The notes: a model not told the origin generated them from the sequence alone. A stretch of 64,000 nucleotides of DNA from Micropterus salmoides (GCF_014851395.1 NW_024041150.1:37273585-37337584), one strand, 5' to 3'; positions 10,800-23,163 are shown, counted from the stretch's first letter. Numbers and translations are program-made.

Positions 10800-11480
10800 G
10801 AAAAGTCTAGATGTCATGTTTGGTGCATGCGAGACACTGGGACGCGCCTGAGGCTCTCCTGCTTGATATTATAGAAAAAAGCTTCCTGTGCTAGAGCTGC
10901 TGCTGGTTAAGTGGACAATTAACGGCACGCCAAAATGGTTGGGTTTAAAACACTGCAATGCAGAAACCAATTTTTTCTTAGCCTACTAAGTCCAGTCCCA
11001 AACGGGGTTCTGTGTCTGCCAGACGGTCTGAAGGGGATCCTACAGGTGGAGCAACCACGTATTATGAATTTCATTCAATGAGAATGTTAGTTATGTAATA
11101 TTATGACTTTTCTCAACATGACAACAAACACATTTTGAACATGAGCAGAAAACCTGAGCATGAGCAGAAGCTATTAAAGTCGTGGAGTCAATTAATTCAT
11201 CATTGAGGTGAAAAGATGCCACAATCGTGTTTAAAGAGGCTACTTCCCCAAATAAAAGACACAAAAGAGGAGGGAATACTAAATCATGAAAGAAAGAAAT
11301 ACATAATGCTTGAAAGTCTTATATATGATACTACATTATATTCTGTATGTATTTTATATTTATATTATATTTGTTATATATTCTTAGAGACCAGGTTAGG
11401 TTTGTCTCCCAGTTTAGGCTTTGATGTCTGGAAGTTGGCAAGAATGCTAGTCATAAAATGCAACGACCTCAGCAAATACT
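10800..11480. repeat. Diverged copy of the 4.0-4.8 kb module, left part
   Basis: Matches the region 4030-4830 in order: gaggctctcctgcttgat, cagtcccaaacggggttctg, ggggatcctac, gagcagaaaacctg, attgaggtgaaaagatgcc, ggtttgtctcccagtttagg. It is clearly more diverged than duplication I. It is cut at 11485 by the LTR element and resumes at 15445. Confidence 0.6.
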
Positions 11481-11485
11481 GAATC

Positions 11486-11991
11486 TGTCACGATCGTGGT
11501 GTGGAGGCAGGTTGGAGAACCCAAACGCAGGACACAGAGCGGGGCAGGTATGGTACAACGAAGGGTTTTAATAAACAAACAAAAGCGAGCACACTTACAG
11601 GTGAGTGGCCGAATAACTGAAATCCAAAATCCAAAAGTACCGGGAGACGAGACAAGACGAGACAAGCAAGGCTGGTTACAGGCAGAGAGTACACACACGA
11701 CAGACTGGGGGGTAACATGAACAATGACCGGACAAGGACAAGACAGAAACACCAGGTATATATACACACACACAGGGACTAACGAGCAGGGCGGGAGCAA
11801 CACAGGTGAAAGACATGAGACTAACGAGGCAGAGAGAGAGAGCAGAGGAAAACAGAGAGACTAGACATGACAAGCAGACTATATAACAGATACTGGACAC
11901 TAGACAGGACAGAACCCAAAACTCAACATACCAAGGCAGATACCAAACTCAAAAGTAAACACAAAGGATGGCCAACCGGCAGAGCGTGACA
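11486..11991 (-). repeat. 3' LTR (left on the + strand)
   Basis: 506 bases, TG...CA ends, next to the polypurine tract. Confidence 0.9.
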
Positions 11992-12885
11992 GTACCCCCC
12001 CCCCCCGACGAGCGTCTCCAGACGGTCAACAAAACCCAAAACAGCACAAAATCAAGGCACAAGCCGGCCCAGGGTGGGCGGAGGGAGGACAGGAGGAGGG
12101 CAAGTCGAGCCAGGGTGGGCAGAGGGAGGATAGGAGGAGGGCCAGACCAGGAACTCTCAGGAGGGTGGCCAGAGGGCAAGGCAAGGGAGCGACAGAGTTC
12201 GGGAGGTCGCACAAGCAGGCCAAGGGGACAAAACAGTCCGGGGGAACCACCCAACAGGCAGATCATGCCCAGGAAACAGGGCAGGTAAGGCACTTGGCCT
12301 AACATGCAGGGCAGGGCAGAGAGACAGAACAGTTCAGGAGGCCGTCCCGGAGGGCGACTCAGGAGGCCGTGCAGACCAAAGGGATCACGGAGTTCAGGAG
12401 GCCGTCCCGGGGGATGACCCGAAAGGCCGAGCAAATCAGGGGGAAAACACTGTTCAGGAGGCCGTCCTGGAGGGCGACCCAGGAGGCCGTGCAGACCAAA
12501 GAGATCACGGAGTACAGGAGGTCGTCCCGGGGGATGACCCGACAGGCCGGGCAAATCAGGGGGTAAACACAGTTCAGGAGGCCGTCCCGGGTGGCCAGAG
12601 GTGAACAAAAGTTCAGGAGGCAGACCCGGAGGTCGACCGAGTAGACCAGGAGGGCAAAACAGTTCAGGTGGGCGTCCCGTGGGACGACCCATGAGGCAGG
12701 GCAGAACAAGGGGGCCACAGAGTTCAAGGGGTTGGCAGGACGGCCAACAGTGAGGCAGCAACCCCACTGGGGGCCGAGCAGGAGGCCTACGGCAAGACCT
12801 CTCCGGAGGTCGGCACCCAAAGCTTGGGTGCTCTGGAGGCACAGCTGGGCTGAGGACCACCGGCGAGAGAGCTGGGCTGGGAACC

Positions 12886-13200
12886 ATGGACCGGACATGA
12901 GGAGCTGGAGTCGGCCTGACCACCGACTGGACAGCTGGGCTGGGAACCATGGACCGGACACGAGGAGCTGGAGTCGGCCTGACCACCGACTGGACAGCTG
13001 GGCTGGAGACCATGGACCGGACACGAGGAGCTGGAGTCGGCCTGACCACCGACTGGACAGCTGGGCTGGAGACCATGGACCGGACACGAGGAGCAGGGGT
13101 CGGCCTGACCACCGACTGGACAGCTGGGCTGGGGACCATGGACCGAACACGAGGAGCAGGGGTCGGCCTGACCACCGGCGGGGCTGAAGCCGGTCCATCC
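12886..13200. repeat. 63-base minisatellite inside the LTR element
   Basis: The motif atggaccggacacgaggagc recurs at 12886, 12949, 13012, 13075 and 13138, an exact 63-base spacing that preserves the reading frame. Related units continue to about 13860. Confidence 0.85.
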
Positions 13201-14370
13201 GCCGACAGGACACGAGGAGCAGGGGTCGGCCGGACCACCGGCGGGGCTGAAGCCGGTCCATCCGCTGACAGAACACGAGGAACAGGGGTCGGCCGGACCA
13301 CCGGCGGGGCTGAAGCCGGTCCGTCTGCCGACAGAACACGAGGAACAGGCTGGGCCACCAACGGAGCTGGTGTTGGTCAGACCACTGACGGGAGAACAGG
13401 AGTCGGCTGGGCCACCAACGGAGCTGGTGTTGGTCGGACCACCGACGAGGGAACAGGAGTCGGCTGGGCCACCGGCGAAGCAGGTGCCGGTCGGGCCACC
13501 GGCGAAGCAGGTGCCGGTCGGACCACCGACTGAGCATGAGGAACAGGAGTCGGCTGGGCCACCAACGAAGCTGGTGTTGGTCGGACCACCGACGGAGCAC
13601 GAGGAATGGGAGTCGGCTGGGCCACCAACGGAGCTGGTGTTGGTCGGACCACCGACGAGGGAACAGGAGTCAGCTGGGCCACCGGCGAAGCAGGTGCCGG
13701 TCGGACCACCGACGGAGCACGAGGAATGGGAGTCGGCTGGGCCACCAACGAAGCTGGTGTTGGTCGGACGACCGACGAGGGAACAGGAGTAAGCTGGGCC
13801 ACCGGCGAAGCAGGTGCCGGTCGGACCACCGACGGAGCACGAGGAATGGGAACCGGTCTGGCCACCGACGGAGACCTTGGAACTGGTGTCAGTCGGACCT
13901 TCGATGAGGGACCAGTAACAGGTGTCGGTAGGACGACCGAGTGAGACCTGGGAGCAGGAGTAGGCCAGGGATCAGGCAGGCGGCTAGCAGCGCTAGCAGG
14001 CCGGGGATCAGGCAGGTCTGATGTGGAGCTAGCAGCGCTAGCGGGCCGGGGATCAGGCAGGCGGCTAGCCGTTTTAGCAAGCCAGGGTACAGGTTTGTTG
14101 CCGACGGGTCGCTGATGGTGACCTCGTCGCCTCCGATGACCACCACGGGAACCCGAAAAGATGGCTAGGCGACTCCCTTCAAAAGACGACTCCAGGGAAA
14201 GCCTAGCCTCCAGGCTATCAGGCCATAGCCTAGCTGCCCGTGCTGCCTCTGACTCCCTGGCCTTCATGGTCAGGTAGGCCAGGAGAGTCATAGTCCCTGA
14301 GTCCTTGGTAGGTAGGGCAGGCAGGCGGACGGACAGGCTAGGCGGAGGACTAGCGGCGCTAACCGAGCAG

Positions 14371-14620
14371 GATACAGGCAGGACAGGCGGAGGGCTAGCG
14401 GTGCTAGGCGAGCAGGATACAGGCAGGACAGGCGGAGGGCTAGCAGCGCCAGCCGAAGAGACAACAGGCAGGACAGGCGGAGGGCTAGCAGCGCCAGCCG
14501 AACAGATAACAGGCAGGACAGGTGGAGGGCTAGCGGCGCTAGCCAAACAGGTAACAGGCAGGACAGGCGGAGGGCTAGCGGCGCCAGCCAAACAGGTAAC
14601 AGGCAGGACAGGCAGAGGGC
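14371..14620. repeat. 45-base minisatellite inside the LTR element
   Basis: Units of the form caggcaggacaggcggaggg recur every 45 bases, encoding 15-residue proline-rich units on the minus strand. Confidence 0.8.
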
Positions 14621-14934
14621 TAGCAGGCCGGAGAGATGACGGCCGGAGGCTAGCGGTCCGGGTGTTAGCCATTTCCAGGCTAACAGATTGAGGATCTGAT
14701 GAGGACTTGGCTGGGGGATTGGCTGAGGTGTGGAGGAAGTCACAAACCCACCCAGGGAGAGAGTCTGCTGCTCCTGGCTGAGCAGCCAGGCTCTTCCAGG
14801 CAAGGGACACAATAGCTGCCTTATGGCTAACATGACTAGCCCCATACCACATATTCCTCAGCACCATAAGCTCCCTCAGCACGTCAGTCTGTTCCTCAGA
14901 GTGTCTGCTGGGCTCTTAATTGGTCCGGTCATTC

Positions 14935-15444
14935 TGTCACGATCGTGGTGTGGAGGCAGGTTGGAGAACCCAAACGCAGGACACAGAGCGGGGCAGGTAT
15001 GGTACAACGAAGGGTTTTAATAAACAAACAAAAGCGAGCACACTTACAGGTGAGTGGCCGAATAACTGAAATCCAAAATCCAAAAGTACCGGGAGACGAG
15101 ACAAGACGAGACAAGACGAGACAAGCAAGGCTGGTTACAGGCAGAGAGTACACACACGACAGACTGGGGGGTAACATGAACAATGACCGGACAAGGACAA
15201 GACAGAAACACCAGGTATATATACACAGGGACTAACGAGCAGGGCGGGAGCAACACAGGTGAAAGACATGAGACTAACGAGGCAGAGAGAGAGAGCAGAG
15301 GAAAACAGAGAGACTAGACATGACAAGCAGACTATATAACAGATACTGGACACTAGACAGGACAGAACCCAAAACTCAACATACCAAGGCAGATACCAAA
15401 CTCAAAAGTAAACACAAAGGATGGCCAACCGGCAGAGCGTGACA
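14935..15444 (-). repeat. 5' LTR (right on the + strand)
   Basis: 510 bases; differs from the other LTR by one extra 10-base agacgagaca unit and a shorter ac run. The element's leader (GAATGACCGGACC on the minus strand) follows. Confidence 0.9.
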
Positions 15445-15449
15445 GAATC

Positions 15450-15840
15450 TCACTTCAAACTAAATTTAAAAGTTGTCAGGCCTGTATTTAGTCATTCACA
15501 AGTTTAGAGACATCCACACTGGTTTGGTTGTTCAGTGGAACAAAAGAAGAGAAAGAGGGAGGAGCTAAAAAGTTTTTGTTCTGATCTATAACCATGAAGA
15601 GAGTTACGATTACTCGTACTGTAGCATTCCTGCATATATTTATCTTGCTTTTGTTTTCAGCCAGATATCATCTCATAAATGAAACTGAATTTGAGCTTCA
15701 CTATAAATGCAACTCTTTATATACCTTCACTTTCATTTCTCTCAATTTCGTCTCTCTCATTTTCATTTCAGTCCACAAGATCTTGTTTCAAAGACGCTTC
15801 AAGGTCGTACAGGAAGAGCAATTGAGTGCAGATTAGTCCT
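15450..15840 (+). repeat. Diverged module, right part, with a solitary promoter-like segment
   Basis: After the LTR insertion the older sequence resumes. From 15507 it matches the promoter-distal module (catccacactggtttggtt, cagtggaacaaaag, atgaagagagttacgatta, tcgtactgtagcattcctgc, tttgttttcagccagat). No TATA box, leader exon or repeat exon follows. The small frame 15594-15836 inside it is not supported as a gene. Confidence 0.5.
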
Positions 15841-16059
15841 GCATTCTTGAAAAAGAAGTTCAATTTGAAGTAATCGTAAAATGAGGCTACTTCTCACCTG
15901 ACTAATTCCGTCAGTAAACACTTTCCTTTATGATCTCAGTCATCAGTTTCACGTCCTTTTCAACACAGCATGATGTTCCTTTGGTAAAGTTTGGTCTCAT
16001 TTAGAGAGAAAGAGAGAGGAAAATAGCGACACAAAAGTATTAAATCAAAATAAAACCGC

Positions 16060-16165
16060 CGGTCTCTCCTTCACGGAGAGAGAGAGAGAGAGAGAGAGGG
16101 GAGAGGAACAGAGAGAAAAAGAGAGGGATGGAAGGAGAGAGAGGGGAGGGAGGCAGCCTACACAA
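16060..16165. repeat. GA-rich simple repeat
   Basis: A purine-rich tract of gagagagag runs and imperfect ggagagag units. Confidence 0.8.
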
Positions 16166-16289
16166 TATACACACAGAGGTACAGACAGTAAAGGTGATGT
16201 TGCTATAGACTAAATGAAAAATGGTACAGATATTTATAGTAGTGTTAATGATAACAATCGTAATGTTATAATAACAATAGACTCCAAGA

Positions 16290-16575
16290 TTCCTCACAGT
16301 GGTGCTGGAGGCCAGGGCGATGCCATCCAGGGAGACTATATCTTTAGATAATGCGTCACGGAGGTGCTTAGGCCCCAGAACAATAACTTCAGTTTTATCT
16401 GAGTTTAACATTAGAAAATTACAGGTCATCCAGGTTTTAACATCCTGAAGGCACATTTGAAGTTTAGCTAACTGATGAGTTTCATCTGGCTTGATTGATA
16501 GATATAACCGAGTATCATCTGCATAACAATGAAAGTTTATGGAATATTTCCTGATAATATTGCCTAAAGGAAGTA
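16290..16575 (-). pseudogene. Truncated LINE reverse transcriptase fragment (L2/Rex1-like)
   Basis: The minus strand encodes a reverse-transcriptase core segment with the catalytic FHCYADDTRLYLS motif, followed by CLQDVKTWMTCNFLMLNSDK and ending at SSTTVRNLGV. Both flanks are unrelated simple sequence, so only about 95 codons remain. It is the best-preserved relative here of the relic in intron 1 of the mucin-like genes. Confidence 0.8.
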
Positions 16576-16579
16576 TGAA

Positions 16580-17515
16580 GCAATTTTAATGAGAGGATGA
16601 AGAGGGACTCTCCTTCTGGTCATGAGAAGTGAAAAAAACTCGACTGACTTTCGGCAACATGAATCAGGTAAAATTTGTGCTCTCTCCTCAGCCTCTTCTC
16701 TCTTCTCCTTTCAAAGTCTGATGTCAGCAAAAGTTTGTGCTAGCTTGCAGTGAGTCTCTCTCTTGCCAGATTTTGTTTTTGAACAATGGTTGAGAGAATT
16801 ACAATTATTTATTACGTTTGATGACTGCTGACGGGCAACAGTGTTTATAAACTGCAGCTTGGAATTTATAAATTAATTAATATTAATATCTAGTATTGTT
16901 ATCCATAGTTTACAGGGGCTATGCTTAAGTTTGTCAGTAGATTAGATGCTGGAACATCAGCCAGTACAAGCACAGACCCAGTCTAGACGTCTTTAGCAGG
17001 TCACACAGACCCCGGTGAAACACAGGCAGCCTCAGCCAGAACGAGCACAGCCAGAGATGTACGGGCAGCATCAGACACAAGCAGCTCGGACTCTCATAGA
17101 ACAGTTGATGCTCCACCAAATGACCCAGCAGATTGGCCCCCAGTCTTAACAGACTTTATGAAGATTATGTTGGTGCGCAGAGGTCTGTTCAAAGCTTTTC
17201 TAGAAGAGGTTTCCATTCAGGCTGTTTTAAAGGAGGGAGGATTGTAGTGAGGTGTGCAACAATGGCAAATAGTTTATATTGCTCACAAGTCAGCTACTAC
17301 GGCCCCATAGCAGAATTTTGCTCAGTTGCTTTGAATAAAAGTGTCAGCTAAATGAATTCATGTAAAGTACAACAACAGCTGGAATAAAGTAACGGACACA
17401 TATTTTCAGAACTCACCAGGTAGTTCAACATCCTCGCTTTCTTTTCTCCAAGTAAATTCCAGTTTTGATATAATTATAAGTAATAGTCCAACAGGGAAGC
17501 TTCCTTCTGAGAAGC
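16580..17515. other. Intergenic, no gene
   Basis: AT-rich sequence without a supported frame. A short repeat end (ttgctttgaataaaagtgtc) is near 17326; it belongs to the dispersed fish repeat also seen at 18550 and 19670. Confidence 0.4.
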
Positions 17516-17519
17516 TCGA

Positions 17520-17985
17520 GTGAAGATAAATCAACGTTGTAATAATAATAATACATTTTATTTATAGGCGCATTTCAGAACACTCATGGTCACCTAACAA
17601 AACATGAAAATAAAATCAGGGTACATAAACAACTGGAAACAAAAGATTGCTGTGCCCAGATAAACAGTGATTGTGTTAGATATAGATGTGTTTTCAGGTG
17701 GGATTTCAAAAGAGCAGAGTCTTGAAATCAATGCGGTATTTAACTGGGAGCCAATGAAGCTGCTGAAGGACAGGAGTGATATGATTACTATAGGGTGTTC
17801 TGGTGATGATACGGGCTGCAGAGTTCTGAACCAGTTGAAGTTAATGTATGAATTTGAGAGTGAGACCAAAGAGAGGAGAATAACTATAATCAATGCAGGA
17901 TGTAACAAGTGTGTGAACAAGAATGGCTGTACTAGTGGGTGAGAGAGACGGACAGAGGCGATTAATGTTTCCAGGGATCTAATGG
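17520..17985. repeat. LINE 3' UTR-type dispersed repeat
   Basis: Contains aataatacattttatttata, aactgggagccaatgaagct and gcagagttctgaaccagttg, which I recognise from memory as common in the non-coding 3' regions of fish LINEs. The small frames inside it are not genes. Confidence 0.55.
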
Positions 17986-17999
17986 GACTGAAATTCAGC

Positions 18000-19285
18000 C
18001 TTTTATGCGAAAAGATTACAAACCTGGTATTGTTTATACAAACTTCCTCAGTTTGTATAAACAAGGCACCACTGCACTGAACAAGACCAGGTCAGGCAAG
18101 CCTGAGTCATTCACAGTGCTAAAATACTCAAATATAATCAAAACAATGCAGTCCCATAAAAAAGAGCAGTGTGTGTGCATAAAAATCAAATCCCTCATCT
18201 TCAGCTCTGAGAAGGCCTATCTCTGGCTCAGATTCCTTTATGCTGAATCCCACTCTGTTTGTATTGATTGTCCAGCTACATATGTACAAGAACATCAGTA
18301 ATAAATATAACTAACAATAATTCACCTCTAACATGCACTTCCTGTGCTCTTCTTCTTCTATCCCCTACAATGATCTTGTTTTGATTGCACTTTCTGTTAA
18401 CTCTTACTTCCTTCCCTAGGTATCTACCCCATTGATGTGATATGTACTGTGAGCTCTTACTAGTATTTATTGCTGCTCTTACTAGTATGTATTGTCAGTT
18501 GTAGATCTGTAGTTGATGCTCTGTTGATGCTTGTATGTTGTTCCTCAAATGTAAGTTGCTTTGGATAAAAGCGTCTGCCAAATGAGTGAATGTAAATGTA
18601 ATCCATTTTCTAATTCTATCTATGCATAATATGAATGCCTACCCATCCCTGCACACTGTCTCTGTACCTGTCACTGTTTTGTCTGGTTCCATTGACCTCC
18701 TCCTCCTGCTGCTCCTCCTTGTCTTGCAGCTCCTCCCGATCCTCCTGTTCCTGTTCTTTCCCTCCTCATCAACATGACTCTGGTCATTATCACCCTCTCT
18801 GTCTGCATCACCTCCACTGACCTTAACAGCTAATATACATACAAAGAGATTCCTCACTTACAGAACAATGTTGTCAATGTGTGATAACACATTGCTGTTT
18901 ATCATATATATAATATAGCCCATATGACTATACATAAATGCATATATAAATCATTTAGGTAATAAATGCATTACTTATCGTGCACCTGTCTCTGTACTGG
19001 GTCTTGCCTCACCTGTGCTGCCACAGCACCTTTCACCAAGGAAGAGGTTGGCTAATTTGGCGCATTTAGCTGCCTCTTGTGCCAACAATTTTTCTCCTTA
19101 ATTCTTAGTTTTTCGGCACCTCACATTTCTTTTTCCGCTTTCTTTGTTTTGGACATACCGAGTTCAGCCCCTACAAAACGTTTTGAGATTGAACTCGTCT
19201 AAGATGGAAAGTGAACTCCTTTGATCGGCGATAATTTTGCACGCCCAATTTTTCAGTTTTTTATTTGTTAAAAAAGTTTGAAATA
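18000..19285. other. Intergenic, no gene; dispersed repeat at 18538-18600
   Basis: The segment gttgctttggataaaagcgt with ctgccaaatgagtgaatgta is a very common teleost repeat end, also present at 19665-19715. A CT-rich tract (ctcctcctcctgctgctcc) is at 18700-18770. No coding sequence is supported. Confidence 0.45.
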
Positions 19286-19289
19286 TCCA

Positions 19290-19435
19290 ATAACTTTCGT
19301 TCCACTTCATGATTGTGTCCCACTTGTTGTTGGTTCTTCACAAAAAATTAGTTTTATATCTTTATGTTTGAAGCCTGCAATGTGGCAAAAGGTCGAAAAG
19401 TTCAAGGGGGCCGAATACTTTCGCAAGGCACTGTA
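19290..19435. mobile_element. Single end of a Tc1/mariner-like element
   Basis: The sequence ends gaatactttcgcaaggcact gta, and its body contains cacttgttgttggttcttc, both typical of a Tc1-like inverted terminus in fish. No matching left end or transposase is visible nearby. Confidence 0.55.
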
Positions 19436-19439
19436 TATA

Positions 19440-21200
19440 AATATATATATATATTACATGCCTCTTTATTGTTTATGTGTAAAGAGTAAGAATGGGAGAG
19501 CAGTATATATATTGCTGTGTGATTATAGAGCATGGGAGAACAGTGGATACTTTTATTACTGCCCACACCTGGTATTACTGTGTAGCAGGATAACTTCTTT
19601 CCCTAGGTATTTACCCCATTGTTGTCATATGTGCTATTAGCTCATGCTTGTATGTTGTTCCTCAAATGTAAGTCGCTTTGGATAAAAGCATCTGCCAAAT
19701 GAGTAAATGTAAATAAATTTTTTTTCCACTGTCTGCATACCCTATTCGTCTTAAGAATGAAAATAAATACTACGCTCGTCTGTACCCCATTTAACATTTG
19801 AGATTAGCTATGTTTGATCCACCTTTATGTGACATATTATATTACTGTTGTAGTGTTCTTAGCCCCCCCCCCTTAGCGCCTCGTCACGCTGCTGACATTT
19901 TTACCATATTCTAAAAATGCGGCGTTCCCATTGTAATGAATTTAAAAAGACGCTGGCATCATAAAAGTCCACATGGTGGACACGGGCCTTATGGTATGAG
20001 GACTGGTTGGGTTTAATGCATTGGAATGCAGAAACCGGTGTGAATTAATTGTAGCAAAACTACTTACTGATAAAAAAGTTATGAATAATATTTGGAAATA
20101 TTATTTTTGCACTCGTAAAAACTCGTTTTGGGGCACCACCTAAAATTTGCTGTCTGCCCAAGGCTTTAGGACTCCTTGGGTATAGCTTTAAAAATTAGTA
20201 GTGCTGGGCAACTATTAAAATTTTTAATCACGATTAATCGCATTGTTACGCACAAAATTGAATAATGAATTCTAAAGTGGTGTATTGCACACTTTTGATT
20301 TAAATGTACTGCTATATACACAAAAGTGCAATAACATGTGGTTTGCAAACACATTTACCAGCAGTATTCCCTTTACACAGTAGCAATAAAATATTTCTTG
20401 TAACTTAAACATTAATGTAATCAAATCAAATATTAAACCAAAGCTATTTGCCACTGCCAGGGAATTACCTTTTATCTAGCTTGTTAAAACAAGTTACCAT
20501 CAGAGTCCAGTTTTCTCTGGATTTTTTCTGAGCAGGTATCAGCAGAAACATTTTTCTTTTATCAGGGAGCAGCAGAAACAGTCTATGTTCAGTAGCAACA
20601 AGTACATGCACTATACACTTAACATCTATACTAGTCACTAGACACTCAGAATCTATACTATTCACTACAAAATACCATGCAGTGTCGAAGTTGAGTACAA
20701 ACACCACTACAGAATGTCACCCAGTGCAGTCTCACCACAGAAAGGGATGCAGTGTGCTGACACCCTTGTACAGAGTCAAGCTGTGGATATACAGAGAGAG
20801 GAGAGCAACCTGTGTTTAAACCACCATCCAAACTATGAACCCCAGTAGATGGACAGTATGGAACATCAATTCCAATTACAGTGGGGCACTAAACCGACAA
20901 CAGACATCTTAACACTGGACTGGAAAATAAGAAACAAAAGATAAAACAATAGAAAACAGGGGCTGGCCTGGTCCGCCTTTAAAAACAAACAAACAACGGA
21001 CATTAGTTGCAAGTTCAAAAGTTACATTGCCTTGCACGTAATTAACAGAAGAATAAAATATAAGCCTACTTTGCAGGGTTACACAAAGTCCTGTAGCACA
21101 GTAGCCACGTCAGCCCAGTCATCAATTTTCTAATTTTCTTTCTTAGTTAATAATTGCCAATCATTTTGAATCAGTTTAATCAATCAGTCATTCTCATATC
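19440..21200. other. Intergenic, no gene
   Basis: Contains a second copy of the dispersed repeat end (19665-19715), a C run at 19863-19872, and a segment ending aatcacgattaatcgcatt (20220-20245), which resembles a dispersed repeat seen in fish genomes. No reading frame with recognisable content. Confidence 0.4.
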
Positions 21201-21206
21201 AAAGTT

Positions 21207-21608
21207 GTGAATCCTCCGTCCAGTGCCTCTGATTTAAACCATACACAGAATGTAGTTTGTTCTGGCCTTACTGCACGTGTTGGTGTCCTCAGTGTTACAG
21301 CTAGCGTAACTAACCCAAGTGGCTGGGTCCGAGCTTTGGTGGGAGCAGCAGAAGTTAATTCGACTGATATAACGCTTAAAAAGGGAACTTGGTTGTACCT
21401 GGATTCAAAGTTGCGTGGCTTAAACGGTCTGATAACTCTTAACAAACAAAACACAAAAAAAGTAAATTCAACAAAGGCTCGCATGAATATGGCTACGTTG
21501 CTGGAAGACAAAGAAAATTTGATGGACAATGCCAATGTTTTTGTTGCCTGGGGCGTGTTCGAAGGGGGAGGGCTTTGTTTCCCCGGAGACTTCTGTGTCT
21601 TAATTTAA
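21207..21608 (+). CDS. Uncharacterised 133-residue reading frame at the start of duplication I copy 2
   Basis: An ATG-initiated frame, MNPPSSASDLNHTQ... to GGGLCFPGDFCVLI, whose last codons recur at the left edge of the window. No signal peptide, membrane segment or known domain is seen. Translation of the opposite strand is also open for most of its length. It could be a chance frame or part of a transposon; no function is proposed. Confidence 0.2.
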   Translation: MNPPSSASDLNHTQNVVCSGLTARVGVLSVTASVTNPSGWVRALVGAAEVNSTDITLKKGTWLYLDSKLRGLNGLITLNKQNTKKVNSTKARMNMATLLEDKENLMDNANVFVAWGVFEGGGLCFPGDFCVLI

Positions 21609-22336
21609 TAAGTTCTTAAAGTCTACTACCTTAATACCTTTCCATAATCAACTCTTCAAGTTCTTAATTTTAAGCATCTGATAAAAGGAAAAGGAAAGTT
21701 ATTGTTAATCGTCCATAACAATTATGATAGTTACCAGTTAAAAATATTTCATAGGAGCATCTTAACTAAACTTAACTTCCAGGTGAATACTGATTGTTAA
21801 ACATTCTTACTTAGAAAATTTATAAGAAAGTTAGAAGGACATGGCATCAGATTACAAACAATAAAACACAGAGTAATTTAAATTAAGGAGAGGCAGTATA
21901 GAGTTTCATGACCCCTGTCCGAAGAGGTCCTGATAGTCTAGTTCAGGATGAGGTTAGTCTCTGGACAAGGTTAATATTGTCATTTTGATACTCATGCATA
22001 GATTCTGTGATCTCAACTTCACCGGAGGTGGTCGGTTTTATGGTCCAAGAGAGGAAGAGACAAAGAGAGATTCTGGATTAACCATTTTTGATATAAAATA
22101 ATTAACACCAACACTGGCTGGTTCACTACATAATTAATAGTAAGTTGACAAGTTCTGAGAAATCCACACCGGTTGGGTTGCTTGTATCAGTGGAACAGAA
22201 GGAGACAAAGAGAAGTAATTAAAATGTTTTTCCTCTCAGCTTTAACAATGAAGAGAGTTATTATTACTCGTACTGTAGCATTCCTGCACAATTTTTTTTG
22301 CCTTTGTTTTCAGTCTGATGTCATCTCGAACATGCT

Positions 22337-22423
22337 TATATAAAGGACCTGAAATAAGAAAGATCACAGCTTCACAGCAGTGAACAACATTTACACAGAG
22401 AATATTACATAAGAGAATAACAT
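22337..22423 (+). promoter_or_regulatory. TATA box and non-coding exon 1 of copy 3
   Basis: Same layout as copy 1: tatataaag at 22337-22345 and donor aacat|gtaagt at 22423/22424. Four bases (attc) are missing from the exon compared with copy 1. Confidence 0.7.
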
Positions 22424-22721
22424 GTAAGTACTACTTATATTACTTTACTATAAAGCAATGTAATTTGCTTGTTTTTGCAAGAATTTAAATTCTCATCTAG
22501 AGTACTATATCTTTAGATAATGTATTTTAGAAATGTTTGGCGCCAGGCGTAATAACTTCACTTTTGTCTGAGTTTAACATCAGAAAATCGCAGGTCATCC
22601 AGGTTTTTATGTCCTCAAGGCAAGTTTGATGTTTAGCTGGTTTAGAAGTTTTCACACAATTTTATATGAAGCACTGAGCCGCATCGAATGTATGAAAAGT
22701 GCTATACAAATACAGTTTACC

Positions 22722-23163
22722 CAGTGCTTGAAGTGGAAACAAATAGGTGCCTGTACCCACCCCCTTTGAAAAAGTGATGGAGACATTCTGATTCTGACCT
22801 TCCTCAGTGTCATCAGTGTAAGTGACACCATCTGTCAAAACTTTTAAATGTCCCACCCCATCCAGGCTGTGATTGGTCGATTCACGACAAGTGACATTGA
22901 CGAGCTATATTCAGCATACTGCTACTTGAAAGGCACCCAAGCTTCTCTTCTCCCTCATCTCTTTCCTCCGACAGAGTTTAGCAGGCAAGCGAGAACGTGA
23001 ACAGGTGAGCGTCACGTAGCGCCCAGAGAACCTGATATGGAGAGGGCAGAGGAGAGTACCGGCAGCTTGGGAGAAGTCCCGGTATGCAAGAAAATGGCCC
23101 GGTAGGCTGTGCCAAAGTTGTAAAATGTTGAGGTGCCAGTACTGCGTACCACTTCAAGCACTG
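22722..23163. mobile_element. hAT-like MITE in intron 1 of copy 3
   Basis: Same element and same 8-base target duplication (agtttacc at 22714-22721 and 23164-23171) as at 1170-1611, so it was inherited through duplication I rather than inserted twice. Confidence 0.85.

Larger units (their letters stand above)
11949..14882 (-). pseudogene. Proline-rich repeat protein of the LTR element, one in-frame stop
   Basis: On the minus strand a 978-codon frame runs from an ATG at 14882 to a stop inside the 3' LTR, interrupted only by a TGA at 13379-13377 where the neighbouring repeat units have CGA, a CpG transition. The start MLRELMVLRNMWYGASHVS is not repetitive. Then come 15-residue units (PPPVLPVTCLASAAS type, 45-base period near 14370-14610), a basic patch GSRGGHRRRRGHHQRPV, and VVRPTPAPLVAQPTP units. 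The last part includes 21-residue units from a 63-base minisatellite (12886-13190). The basic patch could be a gag remnant, but this is a guess. No enzyme domain is visible, so it would depend on another element for movement. Confidence 0.55.
11486..15444 (-). mobile_element. Complete non-autonomous LTR retrotransposon
   Basis: Two nearly identical LTRs (11486-11991 and 14935-15444), each starting TGTCACGATCG and ending GCGTGACA, bound a 2.9 kb interior. The target-site duplication gaatc is at 11481-11485 and 15445-15449. A polypurine tract, seen as a run of C at 11997-12007 beside the left LTR, places the 3' end on the left, so the element lies on the minus strand. The interior has no recognisable protease, reverse transcriptase, RNase H or integrase, only a long proline-rich frame. 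LTR differences I can see are two short repeat-length changes (one extra agacgagaca-type unit, one ac run), so the insertion is recent. Confidence 0.92.

Noticed and set aside
12380..14690. Regularly spaced repeats that might suggest a CRISPR array
   Set aside because: Units are contiguous coding minisatellites without unique spacers, inside an LTR element in an animal genome.
12359..14845. Several overlapping plus- and minus-strand frames in the LTR element interior
   Set aside because: They are alternative phases of GC-rich minisatellites. Only the minus-strand frame from 14882 is continuous with the element's orientation and a non-repetitive start.
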